64,000 nt of DNA from Cloeon dipterum (lineage: Eukaryota; Arthropoda; Insecta; Ephemeroptera; Baetidae): NCBI RefSeq assembly GCF_949628265.1, contig NC_088790.1, positions 19,968,545 to 20,032,544 on the forward strand. Reading direction: 5' to 3'. The position numbers and the translations under genes were made by a program. The notes under the pieces are model-generated. The model did not search any database and was not told the origin of the DNA. It was given only the letters and a program-made list of their open reading frames with translations. Below are positions 36,301 through 47,089 of the stretch, piece after piece; within the stretch, counting starts at the first letter, position 1; the number at the start of each line of letters is the position of its first letter.

Positions 36301-39300
36301 CCATCATGGGGGGCAGCTGTTGCTGCTGATGATGTTGGTGATTAGCGGCGTAGGCGGCGGCCGCCTTGTTGGCCGCGGCGGCCGCCTCAAAGGCGATCGA
36401 CGCCAAGCCATAGGTTCCTCTGTTGAGGGAGCCGCCCCTCGTTTGCATCACAGTGGTAACAGTGGGGTTGCTCGGCGAGGCAGGGTAGCTGTTATGGCCA
36501 GCTGCGGCCGCCGACTCGGCGGCCATTTCAAAGGCCTTCCGGTTGGCTTTCAGCGCCGGTGTCACATGCAGCGTGCGCGGCCGCTCGGCCATGCCGCCTT
36601 CCGACATTAAGGTCGGCATCACGTCTGGAATGTTGCTGTCGGGCAGCTGACTTGGCCCTGTGGAGGACGAATCCTCCAAGGCCTCGGGGGCGTCTTCCGC
36701 TTTGATTTGCTTGTGAGCATCTGCAACAACACAATATCGTTGATTCAGAGCTAGGCTAAAACCATTAAAATGCAGGAAAGTATTGATAACCTTTGATCTA
36801 TTGTATAAATGATAATTCATTGCTTCTGCTTCAAATTTAAAAATTTTAAATTCACATAAATTTTGACCGGATTGGACATTATTCCTGAATTAAAATTTTA
36901 AAATATCTGGGTGAGGTTTCCTTTTGGAGGATATCCTTAACTCAAGAAATATTGAAATACCTGCCATGGGAGATAAAAGATATTTGAAAGGGTCGATTTG
37001 AACATTTTAATAAGAGCAGGGTTAGCCGAAAAGGAACATTTTTTTCTCAAAGAGTGAAATTTTCAATTTTCCTGAATTTTTAATGAACCAACCAAGACTA
37101 AAAAACTAAATTTTGTCTTTATCTGTGAGTAAAACAGGGTGGGCGGCTATATAAGTGAAATTTTGAAATTTAACAAGATGCAATATCCCACATTCTCAAT
37201 TTCTCATACTGTAAAGCGGCTGTTTCGGCCCCTGCAAGACTTTCCCTAGCAAACAAAATTCACATCACATTATTAATTGCAGACCATTCTTTATCAACGG
37301 TCTTTGAAAAAGTCTATTATGACTCATTTCCGAGCAAAAACGAAAATATAATGTATAATTTTAAGTTAACATCAAATTTCCTTCGTCTGTATTACTCTTA
37401 TTTATTTATGTTTTAAAAATTCAGATTTTCTCTAGATTTCAGCTAACCAGTCAACCTTTCAAAGTCTCCTTAAGTTAATGTGCATCAATTGCGACAAATA
37501 ATTAATTATTTTCATCGTTAAACTATTGATTTGTAATAATTAATTTCACTTGCCAACAGTATAACCTCTTAAGCCATTTTAAAAATTAAAACTGGCTTAA
37601 AAAACCATCAAAAACCTTTTTGAAATGTGAATTAAATACAAATAAATTAACTATTTAGGACTAATAAAATATGATGCAATGAGTCCAATTAAGTAATATC
37701 AGGTTGCAAAAGGTCAACGTCACGCACGACAACACGACAAGTCATTAATCCAATTAGCATCACGTAAACACGGGCTAAAAGAGCTTTGGCGGGGGTCGTA
37801 AATTTCGCGTGAACTGCGAAATGACCGAGTCGTTGGCCTGCGTAAAGTCCACACGTTCCGGCAAGTCACTCTCGGCGTCTTTGTGAGCTGCAAATTGGCT
37901 TCCGCGCGGGAGGGAGGGCGGGCGGGTGGTCGGCGAAAATGCCAGCCGGGGGTGCAAGGGCGCGGCCGGCGGCGCCGCCCGGCGCCCGTTTTACCTTTGG
38001 CAAAGCAGGAGCAGCCCCAAACGTAGCCCATCATAGCCCACGAGAGGGCCCGGAGGCGGGAATGCAGCGCCTGGTGCGGGAGTTTCAAGGGACGGGGCCG
38101 CGCCGCTCCTTCCTCACCCCATCAATCGATTTTCCCAACAGGTCTGCCAACAGCCCCTTTGCTACGCGCCGTGTGCGTTGCCTTGAGTATTCAAGTCAGC
38201 GCTCTGACGTCTGGCCCGCTGTTTGCTCTACCCCTTCTTTTCATCTCTAATCTTGCTCTTCAAGCAATAATCAAAGGCTCAAAACCTTATTCAGCTTTAG
38301 CTCATTTTTGCCATTAAAGTTGAAAGTGACAAATAATTTAAAAGACTGCAGTAACAAAATTTAGTTACAATTTCTAGCGTTAATGCCATTTCATAACAGC
38401 CTCAAGAAACCATCGATCTTCTCAAACTGCGACTCATACTTACTGTCAAAAAGGGTTCATTTAATAGAAAGAAATCACTCGCTACGTTTAGAGACAAGTT
38501 TAAGAGAACGTTATTATTGAAGGCGAAACCTCTAATTATTGTTACCATCCTTTTCAACAGTAAAATTAGGTTTTTTATATTTAATCCAGATTTTTTTAAA
38601 TTATCTAACGATTTAAATGTGAGTGGCAAAATCAAAAAGCTTAAATTACATTTAAGAAAGCGAGCAAACGAAAATCTCATAAAATTATTCGTAAATCCTC
38701 AATTTTACTGACTGGCAAATTCAAATTCTGAATTTTACACCTGCTACAAGCTACAAAGTTTATACGGTTGGCTCTTAAAATTACCGTGATAATTCGCTTC
38801 AAGACACAGTGCAATCTTAATTGAGTTTTTTGTGATCTCTACCATAAACAATAATTTAGTCAGCAACTTTATAATAAATTATTAACTGTAATTTTGCCGT
38901 TTTTAGCGACTTAATCATTTGGGGGAAAACGACAGGATATGTCTCATGAAAATCCTGGCAATGAGCAACTCATTTCTCCTTGATCAATAACCCACAAGAT
39001 AAGCTAAGACCCTTGAGCAACCGAATCACAGGAAAGAGGATGTGGCAATCCTCTGTCGCCTGTCGCATGCAAATGTTGTTTATCGCCATTGGGCCAGGTA
39101 TTGCAGCTTATTTGTGAATTTACACCTCTATCTTATTGATAAGGCGACACTGTTTTGGACAGCCAACCATAATTAGTCATCATGCGCTGGACTAACAGTA
39201 CACGCATCCTGTTTTCTCCAAAACTACCTAGTGATTGACTTCTTTCACAAAGAGAAATCACGGAGATGGTAAGGTTGTTTAAATCGATACTTAAAACTTG

Positions 39301-40693
39301 TGCAATGTATTTAAATATACTTCTGCTGAATAAGAATATTTTACCGAGTCGTCCATTAGTCAATATTTTGAAATCGACTGTGTCCAACTGATATGCTGCT
39401 GTATCGTTGAAATATAAAACTCTTTCAATAACGTCCCAAAAATCAAATGCATTTTGACTCATTTTTGTCACGTCAAGCTCGATAAAAAATTGAAATTGTG
39501 AAATACCTTCAGTTGATGCATCGATTGTGTCGAGAGAGCTGTCTGGAAGTAAAATGCCTTTTTGCACTAATTCTTCTCTGTGTGCCCTCATAGACATTTT
39601 CCGTTCCAAACCTTGAACAGAAAAGTCAACATTTTAAATCACTCAACAACCACTATATACAAACAATTCAACAATTATTACAGACGGTAAATTAAAATTT
39701 GAAAATGTGAAGATAATACTCACTTTTGGATGTGGCCTCGAACTTTTCTGACCGCTTTCTCCTCCGCCACTTCCATGGTTTGAAAAGTCTGCCCAACGCG
39801 GACAATTTCGATTTTCTTTCTACCGGCGGCGTCCTAGCTTTCGCGCTGCCTAAGCTGCCCGTCCTCACGGGACCTCCGCCATTCATCTTTTTATTCTCAG
39901 GAGTGCTGGTGTTTGATTTGCTCCTGGCCGAGATAAAGTCGGTGAGAGATAACGACGAGGCAATAATCTGCCTTTTTTCTTGGAAGTTAAGCTGCGATGT
40001 GCCATTCTTTGATCGAGCTGCAGAGTATTCAAATTATCAATCACTGTTAAGCTGATAAAAATTAATCTTGTGCAGAGAAAAGGTTAACACAATTAATGTT
40101 TGAGTGGAAGAAATTTCACTCACCCGTGTCGTTGGGTGACGGTTCCTTCAGTTCTGACGACAATCCTACGAATGCAAAATTTCAACATTTAATTATGCTT
40201 GCAGAAAATATTAATATATTGGTTAATTAAGGGTGATGTCATGCATTAATAAACATGACTAAAAGGAGGCGTGTCACAGTTAAATAAAAACTCAGGGGAG
40301 TATTAAAATTATTTCAGAAGAGGTTACATTTTAGCTGGTGGAGTTAAAAATTTAGTATGGAGTACGGAGCAACATTAAACTGGAACTGTCCAAGTGCACA
40401 ATAGCACTAAAAACTGGTAAAAAATGTAAACGAGTATACGCAGACGTTGGTGAGCAAAAAAGCAACTAAATAACCGTTTAAGGTGGAACTGGGTGACCGA
40501 CCTCGATATTCGCGGTTCGCAATTTCGATGGCTCCGACAAACAAATTAAAGAGACCAACTCTTAAACGCCAAGTTGAACTTTACCTTCAACACTGTGCGA
40601 CGTCTTGGGCGAGAGTGTGGAGTTAAATATCGAATTATCACATACAACAGACTGGGCTTCCACTTCGTCTGTCATATTTTCTTTTTCAGCCAT
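33359..40693 (-). CDS. Phactr-type phosphatase and actin regulator (long isoform)
   Basis: Binds G-actin through RPEL motifs and PP1 through its C-terminus. Exons in order: 40693-40585, 40165-40124, 40017-39724, 39611-39507, 36720-36302, 35946-35697, 35641-35521, 35445-35248, 35088-34924, 34850-34654, 34217-34114, 34061-33889, 33374-33359; 730 residues. A basic [10 protein letters not shown] block (exon 3) is followed by an N-terminal RPEL ([16 protein letters not shown]). Three C-terminal RPEL motifs: [40 protein letters not shown]. The end [10 protein letters not shown]...[10 protein letters not shown]...TRYHRP is the Phactr PP1-binding module (RVxF, hydrophobic pair, Arg and Trp contacts). 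The stop lies in a last exon with 16 coding bases. Exon 5 is alanine- and glutamine-rich. Exon 34850 uses a weak gttag acceptor, chosen because only it keeps the frame. Confidence 0.88.
37995..38034 (-). CDS. Alternative first coding exon of the Phactr gene
   Basis: Inside the 2.8-kb intron 39506-36721, a GC-rich island contains ATGATGGGC... encoding [13 protein letters not shown] and ending one base into a codon before a gtaaaac donor. That phase matches the acceptor at 36720, the same acceptor used by the long isoform. The product would be 560 residues, lacking the N-terminal RPEL and basic block but keeping the three C-terminal RPELs and PP1 module. The Cys-Ser-Cys near the start could be acylated, giving membrane attachment (inference). 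Confidence 0.6.
38035..39506. other. Phactr intron upstream of the internal first exon
   Basis: 38035-38230 is GC-rich and probably promoter of the short isoform. Beyond that it is AT-rich; a 100-codon lysine-rich plus-strand frame ends near 38709 but has no recognisable homology. 36721-37700 of the same intron, on the other side, is likewise AT-rich and empty. Confidence 0.4.
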
Positions 40694-41660
40694 CTTACAT
40701 TTCTGCAGAGCTACCAACACGATGTTAGGAATTCTTCGAACCATCGAAGGCCGAAGGCCAACACAAACATTAAAGCATTTTAACCTATGCATCCTTTTCC
40801 CTAGATGAGATGGCAATCAATGGAAATTGTTCAAACGAGAAATTAGTTCGAAGTTAGTTACGTTTTTTTTCTACAGTTCTGGCCTAAAGGTTTAAAAAGT
40901 GCACTATTCTGTGATAAAAAAATGTAATGTCAAATTTTGTTATATGCAATCTCCGTTTTGTTGGTGTCCATGCAATGGCTTTGACAAATTTTTATTGTCA
41001 AAGCAAAAGGATACATAGGCCGACAGGGTGGACTGTTGTTTATTCGTGAGAGCTTATTTAGCTTTATGTAAAGTGCATGCATCTACACCAGGTGCCACTA
41101 TCAGTACATACATACATACAATATTAAGGTGTAACATTGTTAACAGTGCAACTCCATACATCCTGAACACGTGAATTGTATGAACTTACGGAATTTACGA
41201 AGGATTTGTGATGCGAATGAATTATAATAATTGGAATAATTGCTCAATCACAGTTTCATGACTGTGATAATGGTATCATGCACACCCTCCCGATCTTTTG
41301 TCATCAGTAATTCACATTACATAGGCGATTCTTGGTTGCCTTTTGATTTTGAGTTTCAAAGCGGCCTCAGCTCGGAGCTCTGCTGGTCAATTTTATTTTC
41401 ATTACTTTTGACTTGATATATATACAATATTCTTATTTAGGGAGTGGCCAAGAAATTCGTCCTGTTCCCGACCTGTTTAGCTGAATGAGTTATTTATTTT
41501 AAAACAAAACAAATTTATTTTTTATTTTTTAAGTTGTGATAAAAACGCAACACCTGGCGTATTATTCAATTATATTATATTTATTACATATATTATTTAT
41601 GTTTAGTTCTTTCTTATCTAATTTTATTTCGATTTTCAGATCGACTGAGAGTCAGCCAAA
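40694..41660. other. Divergent promoter region between Phactr and dephospho-CoA kinase
   Basis: The two ATGs point away from each other, 967 bases apart. Both genes seem to have 5' UTR introns: an acceptor (tctgcag) lies just before the Phactr ATG and another (gattttcag, ending 41640) 20 bases before the kinase ATG. A TACA tetranucleotide run (four copies) lies at 41105-41120. Confidence 0.5.
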
Positions 41661-42531
41661 ATGTTCATTGTCGGACTGACTGGAGGGATTGGGACAGGAA
41701 AGAGCACAGTCTCAAGCATATTTGTGAAGAATGACATTCCAGTGGTTGATGCTGACACAATGGCACGAAAAGGTTTAATTTACTATTGATCTGTAGTAAT
41801 TAGAAATGTCTCATTTTATTCACTTTGAACAGTGGTGGAACCTGGTAGAAAGGCATGGAAAGCAATCCGCAAAGAGTTTGGCGAAAGTGTGTTTTTTGAC
41901 GATGGCCAGCTGAATAGAGAAGCCCTGGGAGATCTTATATTCAACGATGTAGAGAAGAGGAGAAAACTAAACGAAATTACACACCCGGAAATATATAAAG
42001 AAATGATGAAGGCTGCGTGGGGCCATCTTCTGGAAGGTGAAAAGTTATATTTTAAATTTTGCCTTAAATTAATGTAGCTTTTACCAGGCCACCAGTTTAT
42101 TGTGATGGACTTGCCTTTGTTGTATGAGAGTGGACGAATGCTAAACCTTTTGCACAAAGTTATTGTTGTTACATGGTATAATATACTTCCGAATTTTCAA
42201 ATTGTCTCATTTATTTTCATTTGTCTCAATCTTGCCCTTTAACAGCGAGGAAGACCAGCAGCTGGAGCGGGTTATAAAGCGTGGACAGCTGAGCGAGGAG
42301 AGGGCTAATGCCAGAGTCAAGGCCCAAATGCCTCTAGAGGACAAGTGCAACAAGGCCAATTTTGTGCTGGACAATTCCGAGGACTTGAGCCACCTGGAGA
42401 AGCAGGTGGATCAGCTGATTGTGACCCTCAGGGCTTCCAACGCACACTGGAAAATGAGGATCTACTTCATCTCCTCAATGATGCTGATATTTTACCTCAT
42501 AGTATACCTGTACTCGTTCTTTGCCTTTTGA
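41661..42531 (+). CDS. Dephospho-CoA kinase, membrane-anchored (DCAKD-like)
   Basis: Catalyses the last step of coenzyme A synthesis, ATP-dependent phosphorylation of the 3' hydroxyl of dephospho-CoA. Exons 41661-41772, 41833-42036, 42088-42175, 42246-42531; 229 residues, phases agree. The P-loop [12 protein letters not shown] is at residues 5-16, the VVDADTMAR substrate-site motif follows, then [11 protein letters not shown] and LPLLYESG, all standard for CoaE-type kinases. The lid region holds [24 protein letters not shown]-terminal hydrophobic segment (about 206-229, [20 protein letters not shown]) predicts tail anchoring, as in animal DCAKD proteins. Length is near that of the human protein. 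Short introns (51-70 nt) contrast with its neighbours. Confidence 0.92.
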
Positions 42532-44010
42532 AAATACTGCATTTTCAATCACATTTTTAGTCATGAAGATAAGAAAATAAAATTGCATTGTGCCTATTGT
42601 GCAGCTTCAACTGTTACGATGAATTGCTGGAATTTCTCTTTTCTTGAAAAAAACATTTAAATTTATAGATATAAATAAGGGCCTCCTTAACTTTGTTTAA
42701 CTCATTTAAAAATGTTCGTCATAATGCTAGAAAAGCAAATTATTTTGTTTAGAACTTCCCTTGCTAACGGATCAAATCGAAATATTGGCTTTAATGTTCA
42801 AATTCTTAGTTACTGCAACAGCTTTGTTTGTGCAGTCTTTGAGTCATCTAAAATATTTTACAAATCGTTAAGAATGGAACTGTTGGGGATGATTATTTAG
42901 ATGGTTACTGTGCTCTCAAATTTTTACTGTTCAACGGGGACGCTATAGCATAGCGTGTTTTACTGCGACAAGTGAAATTTTCGGACAGCTTCATGAGTTC
43001 TTTATTAATATTATGACAAAAATAATAGAGAAAAATGCAATTTTTATGAAAACGTTTTAACGCGAGTTAAAATATATCCGATTACATATTGTTTGTGTTT
43101 CTTTTAACTATATTAAATTATGTCACCGCGCTTCTGCGTTGACCTATAATTTATCATTTTTTTTGTGATAACGTTTGCATTTTCTTTTATAGAGCTAGAG
43201 AAATAGGCCCAACTTACATGGCTATTTTATTCGTTTTCAAATCACAACATAACAAAATTCTAAAAAATATTAATAAACAAATATGCTACACGTTTATTCA
43301 CATTTCATAAACAAAATTTTATATTAATTTATAATTAATATTATTATATATTACAATAATATAATATTATATAAATTATTGTATTTCAATCTGATAAGTT
43401 CATAGTATTTACTTATAATTTTATTATTTTTATTAAAAGTCAAAAATTCTGTTGAAGTGCTCCTAGTGTCCTGGCCATCATTCCTAGCTTATTGTTAATA
43501 GTTTTGTTAACGTTATATTATTATTTGTGCTGTTTTCCAGCCAATGATAAAGCTGTGACAACATACCCTGCGCGAGACCCTGCGCAGAAGTACGAAACAT
43601 CATATCATATGCTCTGAACAATAGAGCAATATGTGCCTCTGTTAAAGCTCTTTTTAAGTTCTGCTGCAAAGTGTTTACGGAGAGCAGCTGGTCTCAGGAC
43701 TGTCTGGACAGTGAATTGCCGACTGGCGTGGATCGGCCTATTCGTCATTAGGGCCGAATTCTCCTCGTTGTGCGTCGTGCTCTCTATTACACTGACGTTC
43801 GCGAGACTCGCGGCGAACGTATCTGCGGAGCTGATTCCGAGAGGAAATTTGCTCATTACACACTTGGACGCCATTTTCAGTTCTGTCGGAGGTGGCCTCT
43901 ACTGTAGTGAGTGGCCTCCGGTGGCCACTTTCTGGTCCTTCAACCAACCCCCAGGAAGACGTGTTGCATTTCGTGCAAAGTGACGAGAAATCGTAGCTGC
44001 TGACGACACC
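42532..44010. other. 3' flank of dephospho-CoA kinase and OTUD5 promoter
   Basis: 42600-43600 is AT-rich with no gene; 43310-43380 is almost pure A/T. From about 43640 the GC content rises towards the OTUD5 ATG, and GTGGCC is repeated around 43890-43930, probably core promoter and 5' UTR. Confidence 0.45.
42576..42581 (+). terminator. Poly(A) signal of dephospho-CoA kinase
   Basis: AATAAA 45 bases after the stop codon, followed by GT-rich sequence (ttgtgcctattgtg) expected downstream of a cleavage site. Confidence 0.7.
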
Positions 44011-46553
44011 ATGACGATTCTCGCCCCTAAGAAGAGTGGACAGGGGTCCAAGCAGGCTGAACAGGAGGCGGCGGAGCAGTCGCCTCCGCATCAGCAACTC
44101 CCTCAGCCTCGCTCTCCACAGGTGTGCTTGTCGTCTGTCTCATTTTCTGATCCAAGTGACACATTTCCTTATTTTAAATTGTAGGGCAACGATTTGCTCG
44201 GAGCTGGCTCGCACAGATGGTCTCCAGGGCTCCGGGAGGAAGCGGAGGCAGCAGTGGACGGCAGTCGCAAGCGGTCAATGCGAGCCTCACCCCACAGACG
44301 CACCAAGAGGGAGCGTGGCGCCTCCTCTCCAGGGTCAGGGGGCAGAACCTCACCTGACGAGCCCCCCTCGCAACAGCAAGAGACAGCCTCGGACACGGCT
44401 GACCCTTCCGGATACAACTCTGGTGACGAGCACAAAAACGATCCAAACGAGGAGGCAAAGTGGCTTGAGGTAAAAAATACCTCTCATCAATAGTAATAAT
44501 TTGATTTTGTATGACATTTTGTGCTATCTTATGTTTTGAATGTGGGCGAAAATAATGGTTCAAATTATAAACAAAGTTTTAACCTCAAAATTACGAAATA
44601 TTAAGCAATTCTACAACCATGCATGGTGATATGATTGCACAATTATTTTCAGAAATGGAGAAATAAATTCACGTTTCTTCATTCTGATTAAATTTTGATG
44701 ACTCCCAATAATAGTTACTTTTAAAACAAAAGAAGATCCGATTCAAATATGATAATTATAATAATTTGATTTACCCATAACACACAATGGTTTATGTATT
44801 TCTCCATGAAAAATGATCGTTTTTATTAATGTTTGAATCGACAATAAAAATATTTTATCAGCTTAACAATTCATGGCGCTAAATACATCACATTTTTATC
44901 AAACTACAAGTTGAATCTAATTTATCAAATTTAATTTTTAGATGGAGCGAGGTTTTGCGAAGAGACTTAGCAAAAAGGGTTTGGTGGTGCGAGAAATGGC
45001 GAAAGACGGCGCTTGCCTCTTCCGCGCCGTTGCTGACCAAGTGTATGGCGATCAGGAGATGCACGAAATTGTCAGAAAACACTGCATGGACTACCTGGTG
45101 CGTTTTCTGGAAAAATTGCCAGGAGCTTCTGAAACTTAATTGTTTTTGTTCCAGGAGCGAAATCGCGATCACTTCAGCCAGTACGTCACTGAGGACTTTG
45201 ACTTGTACGTTGGGCGAAAGCGCGACGTCTCGTGCCACGGAAATCACATCGAGCTGCAGGCCGTGTCTGAAATGTTCAACCGGCCGGTGCAAGTGTTCTG
45301 CTATGATTCGGAGCCGCTTGAGATCTGGCACGGTTGTACTGAGCCCAGCGACGACCCCATTATACTGTCGTACGAGCGCGGTTCTCACTACAACTCGCTC
45401 TTCAACCCGACCAAAGAGCCCCTCAACTGCAAACCGCAGCTGCCAATGATGCACCAAGGCATCAAGGACGCAGCCCTGGTCGCTGATGCGCTCGCTCATT
45501 CTGAAAACTTTGCCATCGAACAGGTGAAAATTTTCAACTCAATTATACGCAAGAAATTTGCTGACAATATATGATCTATTCGCTCTAGGCTATGCTGCAG
45601 GACAAGATTTTTGCTTCGGACATGGAAGCAACTGAAAGGGTTCTTGAAGAGCAAGTGGCCAGAGCAAGCTACATGGACTGGGTCAGAGAGGCAGAAAAGA
45701 GGCAGAAAAACAAAGTAGGTTTACAGGCTATCAAAAGAATTTTGCAATTATTCTCGTTCAGAAATGCGTTTCTTGAAAATTATTAATAATAATAATAATA
45801 GGCGAATTGCGAAGTTTTATCGAATTGTTTTCAGAGCCTTTGATACTCAAAAATAATTTGAAACAAAATTGTAACCAGTACAACTTACATTTGAAGATGT
45901 TAGCATAAAAGGCTTTTAGTTAAAATAATTGTGCATTTGAGGGAGGAGGGGGGGTTAAAGCTATCATTAGCAACTGTTTTATTTTTGCCAAATTTTGTAT
46001 TTTTATGTCATGACAATAGTTAATAAGTTGACAATTTAACCGTTTGTCAATTTGAATTTGGTTTGTTTAGCTGGAAGTTCACGCTCATGATTTTTTATAA
46101 AGGAAGCCTAGAAAAAATTTAATTTGCGTGGTCCAAAGAAATCATTTTAGTGATTCTTCCCCCAATCGTTGTTTTATTATCATCTATAAATATTTATATA
46201 CAGTAGATTGTTGTCTTACCAGAAAAATAATATTTGTAAAGTGCAAAATGTAAAGAAGGTTACTCAATACACAATTAACGTTTCTACAGATGGGCTCATC
46301 TAGTGCTACAGCGACAGTGACCTCTGGCTCGAGCAGAAGCAGGTGCGGCAGTGGCTCGCCGCCTGCCGGCCCCAGCAGCAGCTTTGATCTGTTCTATAGC
46401 ACCCCAAGCACAAGCTGGGCTCCCGCCCCGGGGCCAAGCTCTGCTGAGAACTCTCTGCCAGTGCCGTGCTCCTCTCAAGAGGCTGCGCCAGCAGCCCAAG
46501 ACTCGTGCTGGCCCACCAAGAAAAAGAAGAAGCAGAAGAACGAACACAACTGA
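44011..46553 (+). CDS. OTUD5/DUBA-type deubiquitinase
   Basis: OTU cysteine protease that removes ubiquitin chains. Exons 44011-44121, 44185-44469, 44942-45097, 45155-45523, 45589-45714, 46290-46553; 436 residues, all phase 0 junctions. The catalytic site shows as [13 protein letters not shown] (Asp154, Cys157) and the histidine as GSHYNSLF (His262). [10 protein letters not shown] and [11 protein letters not shown] are specific to the OTUD5 branch. Upstream, GYNSGDE (Ser116) matches the segment whose serine in human OTUD5 (GYNSEDE) must be phosphorylated for activity. The region after the OTU domain, [20 protein letters not shown], matches the C-terminal helix of OTUD5. The N-terminal 130 residues and last 60 are disordered; the end is KKKKKKQK-rich, a possible nuclear signal. 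Converges with the rhinoceros gene. Confidence 0.92.
44470..44941 (+). other. OTUD5 intron 2
   Basis: AT-rich intron of 472 bases; no coding sequence or repeat seen. Confidence 0.6.
45784..45800. repeat. TAA/AAT trinucleotide microsatellite
   Basis: About five consecutive TAA units lie in the 575-base last intron of OTUD5 (45715-46289), which otherwise holds nothing recognisable. Confidence 0.8.
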
Positions 46554-46659
46554 ATTCCATTTCATTTGCTGAAAAAAAGACTTGCTTCAACGTGATAATT
46601 GATCATCGCATGCTGGCTTAGCCAGCCTGGATGGATGTGACAGCAGATACTATGTCATC

Positions 46660-46665
46660 AATAAA
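46660..46665 (+). terminator. Poly(A) signal of OTUD5
   Basis: AATAAA 107 bases after the OTUD5 stop, followed by TG-rich sequence (gtgaataatatatgtgtattg). Confidence 0.7.
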
Positions 46666-46762
46666 AGAGAATAATGTGAATAATATATGTGTATTGCAAA
46701 AATTTATGTTTGCATTTAAGGAAACCCACTGAAACGTTTTGTGGAAAATAATACACACGAGT

Positions 46763-46768
46763 TTTATT
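46763..46768 (-). terminator. Candidate poly(A) signal of rhinoceros
   Basis: TTTATT on plus reads AATAAA on minus, about 320 bases beyond the rhinoceros stop. A second one lies close by near 46780. Together with the OTUD5 signal this puts the two convergent 3' ends within about 100 bases of each other. Confidence 0.5.
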
Positions 46769-47089
46769 TTAATAATTGTTTATTTAAACCTTCAATGTTA
46801 ATGCTTTCTGAGATTTTCACTTGCTTTGTATCATAATCGTAATAATAGCAGCAATATAATAATTATAATAATGATTCATTAAGCACAAAAACTTTGAGTG
46901 AGAGCGCATCCAGTGAAACAAAAAAAGTCTTGTCAGCAGCAGGCCTCTTCAATTGGTCGCAACATCCGTCGGACACAAAACCAAGCCGTGAACGAAAGAA
47001 ACACCCGCCACTAGAGGGGACTTTCCTTTTTTTTATTTCAGCTCAGGTATCACAAATATCACAACTTTTACACCTGCCAACTAAATACA

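Noticed and set aside
38405-38711. About 100-codon lysine-rich open frame on plus, suspected LINE reverse-transcriptase tail
   Set aside because: The ending weakly recalls LINE C-termini, but no RT motif, target-site duplication, poly(A) tail or second copy is visible; open frames of this size occur by chance in AT-rich DNA.
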